Shown here one piece after another: positions 51,483 through 63,105 of a stretch of DNA of 64,000 nt. Position numbers and translations under genes: made by a program. The notes under the pieces were generated by a model that ran no database searches, had not been told where the DNA came from, and worked only from the letters and a program-made list of their open reading frames with translations. The stretch lies in assembly GCA_963513935.1 (NCBI GenBank), contig OY740766.1:7781000-7844999 (forward strand). Reading direction: 5' to 3'. Positions within the stretch are counted from its first letter, which is position 1. Each line of letters opens with the position of its first letter. Source of the stretch: Aphrophora alni (Eukaryota > Arthropoda > Insecta > Hemiptera > Aphrophoridae).

Positions 51483-52921
51483 AGTCATATTAACTTTAAA
51501 TATAAAACAATCATTAAAGGCAGTTGTTTTTATAAACCGTAGACTAATCATAGTGGCTGAGCTAATTGTTTTCATTTCTCTAGTTTTTACAACTGATACT
51601 TCTTACTCACTCACTTTCTATAGCTTGATTAGTTTTCTAATTGTATTTCGACACCATAGTTGAAATTGGTGCTTGGATAGGTTATCAGTTTTGATCTTTA
51701 TTAACGTTACCCGTGGCGCTATCTATGCCGAGGGCAACAAGTGTAACTGTTAGGATATTTAGAATATTTACAGAAACGTTGTTTTACATTTTACAGTAGT
51801 AGAGTTTAAATTTTGGAATATTGAAAAGTAGCTTCTATTAAGGTTTTGTTGATTATGGTATAAAAACTTATATTTCTTTTGTGCGTGATTGTATAATACA
51901 AATTGTGGACAAGTTTTTTGAAATTGACGTTAGTCCGTATCCACGAAAAATACTGAGAATTCGAACAGAAACTAAAAAAAAAAAAAAAAAAAAAAAAATT
52001 AAAAATACAATTGAACTTTTACCTATCTTAATCTTTATAGAAAGTATTGTTATCGTAAACATTCAACTTCAGATAGGCTGTAGACCTATAAAGTAAAAAT
52101 CTGGGTGTGTGCTTATAACCACACGATAGAAGTGAAAACTTAATTACATATATAGTTTATATTTATATAACACCGTATAATATGTAAGGTTAGGAAACCT
52201 TATGCCAATAAATAAATACATGTACAGTATCCTCAAGATAGGAATGTGTCTGGGGTGGAGAGGAAAAGAGGGGCTCTCACACTTTGTTACGTTTGCTTTC
52301 AGCGGTACAACCCAAATAACAAAATATAGACCTCAAATGTTTTCGTGTAAACGCCTACCCTACTTTCGTTTTTTTTAATCGGTGTAAATAAGAATAAAAC
52401 GTTTACAAAATTAAACTTTTAAGAATTAACTGTACTTAAACTTTAAGAATTATGTAACTAAGCAGTAATTTGTTTAGCTAGTTTTCTTGGAATGGGTTGT
52501 ACCGTCAAGTCAGGTTAGGAAAGCAAGTAGAAGGGAGGACACGCCCATTACAACAGGCACACTCCTAGTCTGAGAGTATTGTACATTAAAGTTCATACAG
52601 ATTTATCAATATGTAAATGTAAATAAATAACAGTAATATTTAAATAAAGAAAAACAATAAAATTTAACGGGGAAAAGTGTGCATGAAATTTTTACTTAGA
52701 AAACTATTGTACATATTATTTATTTCCGGGAGAAATTTATTAATATTATTATTAATTTATACTAATAACTCCGCCATATTATTGGAGAAAAGCGAAAAGT
52801 TACCTTGATGCGAAATAAATTTTGCACTATTAGTAAAATGCAGCACAATTTGCACAACACTTTAAATTTTACACTGATCACATACAATAACGATGCACTT
52901 CTTGTCGGACAGTAAACGTGG
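51483..52921. other. AT-rich stretch, no gene supported
   Basis: An A run lies at 51975-51998. The part at 52240-52310 and 52500-52575 (GGGGTGGAGAGGAAAAGAGG, GACACGCCCATTACAACAGG) is GC-richer and leads up to the CpG-rich duplicated segment, so it may be regulatory. No frame is convincing. Confidence 0.4.
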
Positions 52922-53031
52922 CTGATGACGACTGGAGCCGAGTATAGACGATTCAGTGCGTCACCGACCCGAGCGCGCTTGATGTCGAGTGGAGCCGAGT
53001 AAACCCGATTCAGCGTAACCGACCCGAGCGT
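52922..53031 (+). promoter_or_regulatory. CpG-rich segment, two tandem ~55-bp units
   Basis: Unit 1 (52923-52975) and unit 2 (52980-53030) share TGATGNCGANTGGAGCCGAG, TANACGATTCAG and ACCGACCCGAGCG. They are far richer in CpG than anything nearby; CpG continues to about 53070 (AAAACGCGCC). A duplicated binding-site cluster or a CpG-type promoter is possible; a GC-rich satellite remnant is an alternative. There is no sustained reading frame. Confidence 0.4.
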
Positions 53032-53511
53032 GACGGTTCACTTATGTTCGCTCCTCAGCAAAAACGCGCCAAAGGAAGTTTTCACTTCAGAAACTAATAT
53101 GAGAATCTCTGCCTCTGGAACAAATGTGGATTTATGATGAAGTCCGTCGTCTGAAAATAGTTGAAACTATTAACACGATGTTACACATTTTTCGTAAAAC
53201 AGTATTCGAGGTTAAAATCAGAACTTATGCGATTCAAATGTTATATTTTGGAAAATAGGCAAAAAAGGTTTAGTCCTTAAGTTAGTATTTTGTCGAATAA
53301 TTTAGAATGTTTTTTAATAATTTTCTATGACAATTTAGGTTATATTGTTACTTTTGACACTGACCACTGAGGTGGACGCGCGAGTCTTCTGAATTGGTAT
53401 TAGCAAGACTAGATAATTTAGATTTTAAATTCTAATAACAGACTGTGAAAATTTTGAAACAGAAGGTTAATTTTTGTTTTTACAAGGAGAAAAACAGAAT
53501 ATAAAGTATTA

Positions 53512-53513
<2 letters not shown>
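53032..53513. other. Non-coding stretch, no gene seen
   Basis: GC content falls back to background after about 53120. No supported feature. Confidence 0.4.

Positions 53514-53561
<48 letters not shown>
53514..53561. repeat. (TA)n microsatellite
   Basis: About 24 TA units, bordered by TTAAACA and TTTTCAAA. Confidence 0.97.
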
Positions 53562-53563
<2 letters not shown>

Positions 53564-54889
53564 CAAATAACAAAATTAATTCAGTTCTTGAGCAGTTTAC
53601 ATAACTATTAAAATTAATCAACATTCAACAATTATTACAATATTACACTAATAAAAACTACTACTGTAATTCCATCTTTTCTCGTAACCACAAAATTAAT
53701 AAAAAAACAGTAATAATATTGGTTTAAAACGATCTGGCCAAAATCGGTGTTAAAGTTCAAAGGTTTTAACTTTAAAAACCTACTTTGTCTATAAAATACA
53801 GTTAGAATTGATACAAACTAATTACAGATTCACATACAGCTGAAGAACCAGAGCAACCTTGCAAAACTGAATTTATGGATAAAGTAAGTTTTTGCATAAC
53901 TTAAAATGTGAGGGTACCTGCTAATAGACGAAAACTTAAAACAGGTTTCTCTCAAAATAGGCTATTCTAATATAATGTAACCTAACCTTCTAAAGACCTA
54001 AACAAACAATATTAGACATAATTTCCCTAAAACGTTTGGTTGGAAAGTGAACAGCAATACAACTTAAAATCTGATTTAACAGTTTCGATTAAATATTGCT
54101 CAAAAACAGCCTTGAAAGTTTACAGTAAAACCATGAATTTTGATCTTGATTGTTCATTTTGAAAACGCGATAACTTAGATTTTGATTTTTATAAACATAT
54201 TGACGGAGATATCTGTAATTTAGAGCTTTGATAACTATCTACAAGGTAGCAGCACATACAATGTCATATGTGGGAGTAGCGGATAATGTTTGAACTACGT
54301 GTGAGGTGTGGAAATGTAGGTTATTTAAAAGTTGTTCCAAGTTTATTAAATAATTAGTTTATTGCCACTGGTTACTGACAGTTAAATTTATGGATTATTT
54401 AATAGACGTATGTCTTAATACAATTCTAAAGTTGTTAGTTTATGAAACTGGTATTTTTATTAGTTAGAAATAGGCGATGTAAGGTAAGCCCAACAGCTTA
54501 AATAAATTAAAAATAATTAATACATATGTTATTTATTTATAAAGGATCTAAATTTAGGATCGATAACGAATACAAATTAATTTCCAAACTAATAACCTCG
54601 TTTCAGAAAACTTATATATTTCATCTATTACGTGGAAATTCTTAGTCTAGAATTGTTAAATTGTGTTACTTTTATTAGGTTATCTATCCAGTAGAATAAG
54701 TCTTACAGATACAGTTTAATCAGTATCTTTGTTTTTAACTTCTCTTTAGAGTTTTATTTATTTTGGTTTCGGCAGAATAGAGAATGTCATGTTGACTAAA
54801 AACAACGATGTCTCGTTTTATGGAAAATATTAATTTCAGTTCCTCTGATACCAGAAAGTAGTTTTTAGAATTACTACTTTAGGTTTTCT
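53562..54889. other. AT-rich non-coding stretch, no gene seen
   Basis: No supported frames, RNA genes or repeats. Confidence 0.45.
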
Positions 54890-55165
54890 GTTGTTTATGA
54901 AGCTTAGGAGCTCACTCATAGTGTGGCAAACCCCGAAGTAACCTAGCTAGATTTACATCTTTCTTTGTGTAGTCTCGTCATTATAACATTTCTCTTTTTC
55001 ATCTTTCCTGTGAGGTGTCTCTTAACCAACTTTCGTTCTTTTCCGACCCCGACGCAATAAGAGAATTCGAGGACTAGGGGTCTGTATTTATTGCTTTTTT
55101 TTAAATTATTTTTTTTTATTATTATTTTTTTTTTAGGGTTATGAGGACTAGAAGGTTTTTGCCTT
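54890..55165 (-). mobile_element. Dispersed repeat S1, copy 4
   Basis: Minus strand: CTTCTAGTCCTCATAACCCT, A-rich runs (55090-55135), AATACAGACCCCTAGTCCTC, ATTGCGTCGGGGTCGGAAAA, GAACGAAAGTTGGTTAAGAG, ACACCTCACAGGAAAG, GACGAGACTACACAAAG, CGGGGTTTGCCACACTATGA, GTGAGCTCCTAAG. This copy preserves the CCCCTAGTCCTCGAATTCTC part and both ends. Its frame has several stops. Confidence 0.65.
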
Positions 55166-56305
55166 TAAATAACAAAGAAAACCAAATCAAACTAATGGAA
55201 TCATTATTGGCTATATGCTTTATCTAGATATTTTATTTTAAATTTGAGAATATGCTGTCATTAGAACAAAATTATTCCAATGTTCTCAAAATGTGCTACA
55301 ACAAAAATAAGTTACCGGATCAGGAAATGAGTCATGAGCGTCGTCGTAAAACTTATATTTTAAAATCAACTCAAATGATTTCAATCAAAATGAGCTGAAC
55401 CGCAAATAAACAAATATAAGATTCATAAATAATTTGGAAATTACCGTGATGATGCTCCATCAGGTTTATTTTGTTTTTTCCTCAAAAAAATTCACAAATC
55501 CTAACGTTTTTAAATTGTGGTTTTAAATATTGAGTTTTAAACCTTAAAATTTCACCAAAATTTAATCGAAATTAGATGAGTTGAATTTGAAATATTGCAC
55601 CTATCATTTAAAAAGGCGTTCATGCTTCATTTATATTTTTTCAACTGATAACTCCCGACTGTTTTAGCAAGATGGAGACCTGGCGACCAGTAGGCCTACG
55701 TATCATTGACACCTTGCTGGTTACATTTAGAAAAATTAGATCAAATTTTGTTAAGCAGATTTTCAAAAAAATCGTAATTTTGAATTTTGACTGTACTGCA
55801 ACTTTCCCCTTACATTTTTTAGTGAAAAAGTTTCTTAAATTATTTTTAAAAAAATGTTTAGATTTGTCAATTCATTATAGTTTGATTATGATTATATCTA
55901 TGTAATAAATTTATTAATTATAAACGAAATGCGTATAAGGTGAAACAGTCGTTTATATATAAAAATAATAAAAAAAATAAAGTCATTAAGTTTATAATTA
56001 ATTGTAACCCTACTTGAAGTATTTAATTACCTCAAGATTGTGTCATATTGAAAACCTTCTGTAGTTACACCAAGGCTGCGGGAAAATCTGGAAAATTACG
56101 ACAATTGCGCAAACGTCAAAGTCATATGCTGTAATTATGTGTTTTAATGACAATTATTGCGTAATTTATTGATAATTAATACTTTCAGATTTCTTGTGTA
56201 ATTATTGGTTTATAACGATATGTTTTGCAACGTTCAATTTGTTAACAAGCATCGATTATTTGTAAAAACTTGTGACAAGTTCTATTCCGTCGGTGATGCC
56301 AAACT

Positions 56306-56308
<3 letters not shown>
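55166..56308. other. AT-rich stretch with an R2-like middle fragment
   Basis: About 55555-55800 has AATTTAATCGAAATTAGATG, GTAGGCCTACGTATC, AAATTAGATCAAATTTTG and AAAAAAATCGTAATTTTGAA, the R2 wording. The frame 55672-55905 lies in it and is not a gene. Confidence 0.45.

Positions 56309-56355
<47 letters not shown>
56309..56355. repeat. (AT)n microsatellite
   Basis: About 23 AT units after CAAACTAAA. Confidence 0.97.
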
Positions 56356-56360
<5 letters not shown>

Positions 56361-58179
56361 ATATATTTGTTGTTCATATTTTTTTTTTTTTACTAGTTTT
56401 TTAAATTTTTTATTCGCCTGTCAAAAAACCAAGAACTATGTTTTTATTTGTAAACATTGATTAAAAATATGTTATATTTAAGTAGTAGGAAGTTTATTAT
56501 TTTTTTTAATGTATCGAAAGCCAAGGAGGTATTTTTATAAAGAAGAAACAGAGATGTATCGCCACTATCTCTGTTGTGAAGATTACCCGATGTTTCTGAA
56601 GGAGATAAGGATGTTGTAATTGGTGTGAGTGTCGTCATTTTTAAATTTTAATTTCTACCTGAACTAGTGACAAAATTATATTTATTGTTAGGAAAACTGA
56701 GTTTCATAGCACATAACTTAAAAAATTAATTAAATTTTACGGCTTCCATTTTCAATATTTAAAAGAAGTAAATTGAAAATGTTATCATTCTGGACTTTTT
56801 TATCATCACTACAGATTTTAAAATGTTCAGTTGTACATTTAACGTATATTGATAATGTTATATGATGTTACATGTACAACTTTCCATTACACCAAAACAT
56901 GGCTATTCAAAATGGCAACGTACAAACTAAATAAATAAATAAAATTCAATTCAAAAATCGGACCTCTTAGGGCATAACTATAATAAAAAAATCATAAAAA
57001 GACTTATGATTATCTCTAAATCGTAGAGCTGTAGATATGACCGTTAAAAAAATAATATATTTTAAACAGCTTCGTCTTCACAGACAATTTCAAATTTTAA
57101 GGTACACCATTTTTTCAAGATTTGTTTATATAAAAGTCTTAAACAGTCCCAAGTTTCGTTTAAAAATTTTAAGCGTACAATATTGCGAATTTTGTCCAAA
57201 CATTCTAATGTAAATATAACAGTTCTACATAACCTTCCTGACTCCTTTTTTCGTACCCTTTGTGTTAAATGTCCCTATACCATTACGACAGTGCATCTGA
57301 GATCTAAATTTCAGTATTTCAATAAATAAATATTACAATTTTGAATGATTTTAGTTTTACAAAAGCAAAATATTAATTTTATTAAAGCTCATCTTCCATA
57401 AAATATCCATATTCAAATTTATGGATAACAATGTAATTGAATTACTTATTAAGAAGATTTAATCCACAATAAAATATAAAATAGCAAGGATTAATTCTAT
57501 GATATAATATAAGAATACTTATTAGCACATGTGTTTAATAGTAAAATCAATTTAATAAGCAATGAAAATTAATAATTAGAGATGATGGTTGCACCTTGTT
57601 CCCAAACTTACAGCAGATTACAGACAGATTTAATTAATATTACATTGTAAAAATAATTCAAATTAAAAGTTTAGTTATTTTTAAATAAGAATATAAATCA
57701 ATTATTTCACTAACAGGGTAAATTATGTTGAATTTTAATAGAAGATTTGTTAAATTATTGTTTACTTAATATATTTGGTTTTGTATATTTCGTATATTGC
57801 TATTTAGTTTTAGTTTCTTACTATTATGTTTTATTTTATTTGCATGTTACAAGTTTTTTATTACCGTCTAATCATTGTCAGCAATAATCCATTGACGTCA
57901 TTTTAAATATTGTTGATGTTTAATTTATGGTAACCGATAAATAAACTTATATTTATTTAAGGTACATAGAGGCTAGTCTCTGGAAGTATCTTAACGTTTT
58001 TATTAATAAAAATATTTTGGTAATATTAATATATTTATGTACTTCAAAGTGTACATAATGAAAAATAAAAGGACGATTTAAAATTATGATAACTTTCATG
58101 GTAGTAAATAATGTAACACCTTGGGAATCAAAATAGGTTTGAACCTTACAGCTTCATTCGAAAATAATGACCGATAAAA
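56356..58179. other. AT-rich non-coding stretch, no gene seen
   Basis: Very AT-rich. A small frame on minus (56444-56638) has no recognised feature. TTCAAAATGGCAACGTAC at about 56908 is an F1-like word. Confidence 0.45.
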
Positions 58180-58181
58180 AT

Positions 58182-58224
<43 letters not shown>
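58180..58224. repeat. (TA)n microsatellite, slightly interrupted
   Basis: ATTATATATAAATATATA followed by pure TA to about 58222. Confidence 0.93.
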
Positions 58225-58226
<2 letters not shown>

Positions 58227-59879
58227 TTATCCTATTAGACAAATTCTACTACTTTTGTATAAGGCAGAACAAAATTCGATGATACGGGTATAAACGTTTA
58301 GTTGATTTCTTATAGGCTCTATTATATAACTTCTTCGTAGAAGAAAGCAAAATTATTTCTTTTGTTGTGTTTTTATTTGATTTATTAATTATGTTCTAAG
58401 TTTTAAACTGTAGGTAAACAGTATATAGATACTTAAAATAGATATTGAACCAATATATACGTATGGACATATGAATGAACATTTTTGTGTGTCGGTTTTT
58501 AAATCTTTCTCTTTTATTTAACAGTTGGGGGAAAAAAACAGGTATCTTAAAAATATCTGCTAACTTTATTAACAAGCTATTTTTCTTCGTCATTTTTAAA
58601 ATAGTAGTTGTTCCATATTAACAAAAATTGGTATTTTAAAAATCATTTTTTCACAATCAGAAAGAGCGTGAACAACTACACCTTTAGGTACATTTTATGA
58701 GAATTTTAAGTAATTAGAAAAAAAAAACAGGTGCTGTAAAGTTGTCCAATCAATGACCACTCTACATTCTAAATGTTTTTTTCAATCATAACCAAATGTT
58801 GAGAGAAAACATTGCTGTGCCTCACTATTTAGGTAGATTGATTTGATAATTAACTTTCAAAATGGCGGTTGTTTATATAGTTATAAAACAAGATTAGAAG
58901 TTTTAAAGTAGATTAATAAAATAATAATTAAAAAACAATGTTTCACATTTGTTATTATAGAAAATTTACTTTCTACCGTGGATATGCTTAAGGATATTAT
59001 CTTATGTCACGCCCACACATGTGTAAGCACGCACGGAATGCGACATAACTCTTCCTCCTTATCCATCTTCAACAACGGTTTCATATTTTCCCGATTCTCT
59101 ATTCAATTAAATTTGGAAAATATACCTATAATATTTTATTTCGAATAATGAAGTTTCTTGAAAATAAAATTACGTGTCGAAGGAAAGTATGGCTAATGTG
59201 CAAAAAGTTTTGCCAGAGAAAATTATTTGTTCTTTAGTTTACTGTTACTTATTAATCGGTTGCGTTTTAAACAGTAAATAGAAAACGTGCCTAAAATAAA
59301 AATAGAACTAATAAGTATACAATAAACATATATTTCATAAAATTCTAACATTATCTTTAAAAATGTACAAGTTTCGTTTAAAATAACCATTGCTTCCCCG
59401 ATACAAGCTTTCCTGTCGTCCAATTGATGTCACTTGGAATCATTTAAATAAAAATGACGTTGTGACGTTTTTCTCTTGTCATACAAAATTGATAATACCC
59501 TCATCAACTCAGGTTTTTGCGACAACTGTAGTCAGTCAACTAAGGGGATTTTGATCACCTCTTGTGGCCTCATGCTTCCATCAATCACAGACCGGAAGTG
59601 AGGTAATTTGTACTGCGTTGTTCTCCATTGTTGCCACTTCTCTTTGCTACAGATCCGGCAACATAGCTTTCTGTGTTAACAAAAAGTACATACTTTCGAT
59701 GAACTTCATTATTGAATAAATAAGAAGCTGGAAAGTGGTTTAGTATTGGAAGAGGAATTTTAATGAAACTGGTTGGTTTTATTATTTATTTTTAGTTCCT
59801 ATTTGTTGTAAGGGATGCAATTAAATGACAATTTAATGATAACACATTTTACTGATACTTTCTCACATATATGTGGTAT
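58225..59879. other. AT-rich stretch with an F1-like fragment and GC-richer patch
   Basis: CTTTCAAAATGGCGGTTGTT at 58853-58872 and its surroundings (58730-58900) are F1-like. 59540-59670 is GC-richer (CACCTCTTGTGGCCTCATGC, ACAGACCGGAAGTGAGG) with no frame. ACCGGAAGTG matches the ETS-factor core word. No gene is seen. Confidence 0.4.
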
Positions 59880-60162
59880 AATAGTAAAATTATCTATAGG
59901 GTCAAAAAACCAATATGGAGAGTTCGTTCAAATATCAGTTTGAAGTCTTCTGAGTTAAAAAGAGTAGCTTTCGGAATGATGTCTGTTTAGTGCTCTGCAA
60001 CTCAAACGAGTAGACCATTTTAATGAAATCCGATTTGTGGGCATATTTTGGCCATATTTCTGTTTTTAATAACACATGCTCTAAACAAAATTTCGCAAAA
60101 CGTAGCTCCTATACAGTATTCTTAAACAAGACGTCTATATTAATGTCAAAAGCTGCCGACTG
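59880..60162 (+). mobile_element. R2-like fragment next to the 240-bp array
   Basis: Contains GTCTTCTGAGTTAAAAAGAG, GGAATGATGTCTGTTTAGTG, CGAGTAGACCATTTTAATGA, AATCCGATTTGTGGGCA and ACACATGCTCTAAACAAAAT, similar in plan to the reverse strand of R2 (compare 42055-42430). The match is loose. Confidence 0.35.
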
Positions 60163-60895
60163 ATCACGAAATCTCTGAATCTAAGAAGCCGAGAGCTATG
60201 AATTTATTAACATGGTTTGGGGTAGTTCTGTAGAGGAGTCCAAAGAAAGGGGTTTTGAAAATGTTCCACTCCAAGGGTGTTTTTACCACTAAAGTATATC
60301 TCTGGATCCAAGAAGCATGTTTTAACAAGGTTTGGGGTAGGTCTGTAGACCCGTCCTAAGAAAGGGTTTTGAAAACATCCAATCCAAGGATGTTTTTACC
60401 TCTAAAGCATATCTCTGGATCCAAGAAACCGAGAGCTATGAATTTTTTAACATGGTTTGGGGTAGGTATGTAGACGAGTCCTAAGAAATGGGTTTTGAAA
60501 ATGTTCCACTCCAAGGGTGTTTTTACCACTAAAGTATATCTCTGGATCCAAGAAGCATGTTTTAACAAGGTTTGGGGTAGGTCTGTAGACGCGTTCTAAG
60601 AAAGGGTTTTGAAAACATCCAATCCAAGGGTGTTTTTACCTCTAAAGCATATCTCTGGATCCAAGAAACCGAGAGCTATGAATTTTTTAACATGGTTTGG
60701 GGTAGGTTTGTAGACGAGTCCTAAGAAAGGGTTTTTGAAAATATCCAATCCAAGGGTGTTTTTACCACTAAAGCATATCTCTGGATCCAAGAAGCATGGA
60801 TTTTTTAACAAGGTTTGGGGTAAGTCTGTAGACGCGTAATAAGAAAGGGTTTTGAAAATATCCAATCCAAGGGTGTTTTTACCTCTAAACAAATA
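60163..60895. repeat. 240-bp two-part tandem array, ~3 copies
   Basis: TCCACTCCAAGGGTG at about 60265 recurs at 60505 (exactly 240 bp) and as TCCAATCCAAGGGTG at 60744. Each 240-bp unit is two ~120-bp halves: one with ACCACTAAAGTATATCTC and CAAGAAGCATGTTTT, the other with ACCTCTAAAGCATATCTC and CAAGAAACCGAGAGCTATGA. Both share TTTGGGGTAGGTCTGTAGAC and AAGAAAGGGTTTTGAAAA. Minus-strand frames stay open across long parts (60356-60568, 60596-60892) and encode a repeating peptide with LDPEICFRGKNTLGLDVFK, because the period is divisible by 3. I read it as a satellite-like array; coding is unproven. Confidence 0.9.
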
Positions 60896-62157
60896 TCATA
60901 TCTTTGTTATTAATGGGTCGATTGAGATCAAAGTTAGCGTGTTGCTGTAATTTCCATAGCAACACTGTTAGGGTTGTGCTAAAAAAAAATTCTTTATAAA
61001 ACTATCTCAACTATCCCCAGGTGAAACTTGGGCCATCAGCTAATATCTTTATTATTTAGTGATACACATACAATGAGCCAACATTAGTGTAGAACAACTT
61101 CAATGGTCTCAGGTGTCGCGTTTCAATAGGGGGATCGGAATACCTAGAATGTCTTTTAAATTTAATTTTTTTCCCTTTTAAAAAAGCTGTTAGCAACCTG
61201 TAAGTTCTATCTTGTTAACTTAATAATCCGCATAAAATGATAAAACAGAAACCAAAAAATGAGCAACTCTTCAAGTAACAACAAAAATCAAACGATATGA
61301 CGTCAGTATATAAGTTGCTGTACCTGTTATATAATAACTCTTCGGAATGAAATAATTATACAAGTCCCTTTGTAAATATTTTTGTTATATAATTCGAAAA
61401 GAAGTAACGAAGGTCGAACAGACAGATTACTTTCCTGGAAGCTGGAACAAAATGTAATGATCAGAGGCCGTAAAACTTGTGAAAGCACCACTTGACCACT
61501 TGGGTGGTAATTGTGAATTCTTTGTTGATGGCTTTATTTTATAATTGAAAAGGGAGGAAAATTGGACAATGATTGAAATTGTAACATTTAACGTGATAAA
61601 TACAATGCATTCACTTTCCTTCTATTTTGCTTAAAATTATAAATTGTAAATGAATCCAACATAGGGCCTACAGATATATTTACATTGTTATCATCAAATG
61701 ATTTCAAAATTTCCTATTTTGACTTTGAACACGATAACTTTAAAAAACATAAATATTCTGAGTTTAATCTATATCGCTCTATATCTTTTAATAATATATT
61801 TTACGTTTAAAAAAATTATTTACTAATTTTGTACAAACAAATGTCAAATTCAAACTCGGAATTCCAAAATTGAGATATATTAAAAGTTTCTTGATGGACG
61901 ATTAAGGCCTAATATAACTATTGATAAATGTTGGAATCAGTTTTATTTTTATCCCTATACATTATTCAAACCTAAACAATACGAGAAAAACTTGTCCCAG
62001 ATGAAACTAAAAATGTTTTAGTAAATCGAATCATCCTTTTTACACACCTTTACACTTTGAAAAGTTTAGTCGAAAGTGTTGTTGAGTACCGCTACAAAAT
62101 TTAAAAAGATAAAAAGTATGATACTTTTATAGAATTTTCAGAAGAAAGACTGATGGT
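60896..62157. other. AT-rich non-coding stretch, no gene seen
   Basis: GTTGCTGTAATTTCCATAGC next to AACACTGTTAGGG (60932-60975) directly follows the array. No frames or RNA genes are supported. Confidence 0.45.
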
Positions 62158-62485
62158 TTATTTGTCTTTCCACTCTAGCTGGATGAGTGAGTTGTAGATA
62201 CAGTTCAGTACCTCGGGATTGCCAAGCACATACTCACTTACATGGATCCATTGTTTGGAATTACTCACATATTCCTTACATGTAGTCAGTGTTGAACAAT
62301 CCCTAGAGATCATAGATGGATCTACACTTTTTTCATCTAGTTTTGGGTTAAACTTTCTTATCAAGCTCTCTTGGTCAACTCTTTTCTTTTCCGACCAATG
62401 CTATTAGAGCATATCGATGGCTATGGGACTAAGTTTTTATCTTACATTTTTTTATAAGGCGATGATGACTGAGGTTATTCAAGTC
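62158..62485 (-). mobile_element. Dispersed repeat S1, copy 5, with an open frame
   Basis: Minus strand: CAGTCATCATCGCCTTATAA, A-rich run, ACTTAGTCCCATAGCC, ATTGGTCGGAAAAGAAAAGA, GTTGACCAAGAGAGC, GATAAGAAAGTTTAACCC, GTAGATCCATCTATGATCTC, TAGGGATTGTTCAACACTGA. From just after a TAG (62401-62403) the frame is open for about 80 codons to TAA at 62158-62160; the first ATG is at 62364. The peptide contains KSVDPSMISRDCSTLTTCKE and ends in LIQLEWKDK. Its composition is more protein-like than other frames here, but I recognise no domain. A 14-bp gap relative to copies 1 and 3 shifts the frame, so it is either a decayed coding repeat or chance. Confidence 0.5.
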
Positions 62486-62721
62486 CTTTATGACAATATT
62501 GTTAAGCATTAACTTAAGAATCGGTTTCTGATTGACCTACGAATTTTATTTTTATCTGGTATGGCTTAATTCATAGATTGACCAAAGCAAATAGTTTATG
62601 GTAAAAATTATTCTTATGTACAATTCCAAGAACTTTGAGTTGCGAATAATTCAAAATGTTGCAGTCTTGTGTGATATAAATCCGATGATTTTGGTCTAAA
62701 CCGCTGTAGAGAAGATGGAGT
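62486..62721. other. Short non-coding stretch
   Basis: Nothing recognised. Confidence 0.4.
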
Positions 62722-62779
62722 GTTTAGTAATATATATAGTACTAATATATATATATATATTAGTACTATCTCCTAAACC
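62722..62779. repeat. Perfect-core palindrome with TA centre
   Basis: ATAGTACTAATATATATA (62736-62753) mirrors TATATATATTAGTACTAT (to about 62769). The outer parts GTTTAG and CTAAAC extend the symmetry imperfectly. It would form a cruciform or a strong hairpin; it may be the end of a small foldback element or a TA microsatellite inside one. Confidence 0.75.
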
Positions 62780-63044
62780 GATGGATAATTTTTAACACTA
62801 TATTCTCTAGACGTCTATAAAGATATGGTATCAGGATAACCATTCTTAAATAAGACCTTATTTTGTTTGTATTTTATAATTTTTTGCCAAAAAATTTCAT
62901 TATGAATGGTTATGCCATTCCTGAATGACTACTATCATATAACCTAGTTTTCAGTCTTTACTAATATCTATACGAATTTAGTTGAAATATTTTTGTAATT
63001 TATCAATGTTATTGTTAACGTTATCACTAAAGTGTTAACGAGTT
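62780..63044. other. AT-rich non-coding stretch
   Basis: TAACGTTATCACTAAAGTGT plus TAACG at about 63016-63040 holds a CACTAAAGTG palindrome just upstream of the next motif. No gene is seen. Confidence 0.4.
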
Positions 63045-63046
63045 GA

Positions 63047-63105
63047 ATTTTTCATCTGATGATGAGATGACGCTTGAAGGTGGTGAAATATCTGCAATGA
63101 AAAAT
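63047..63105 (+). ncRNA. Hammerhead-like motif with 9-bp stem I
   Basis: ATTTTTCAT (63047-63055), CTGATGA (63056-63062), a 22-nt stem II region, GAAA (63085-63088), TATCTGCA, ATGAAAAAT (63097-63105). The flanks pair perfectly over nine positions exactly where stem I of a type I hammerhead would lie. The residue at U16.1 is C (63095) and stem II is poorly paired, so activity is doubtful. It is followed by AT-rich sequence with no element end recognised. Confidence 0.45.

Noticed and set aside
60163..60895. CRISPR array
   Set aside because: Repeats are contiguous 240-bp units without unique spacers, in a eukaryotic context.
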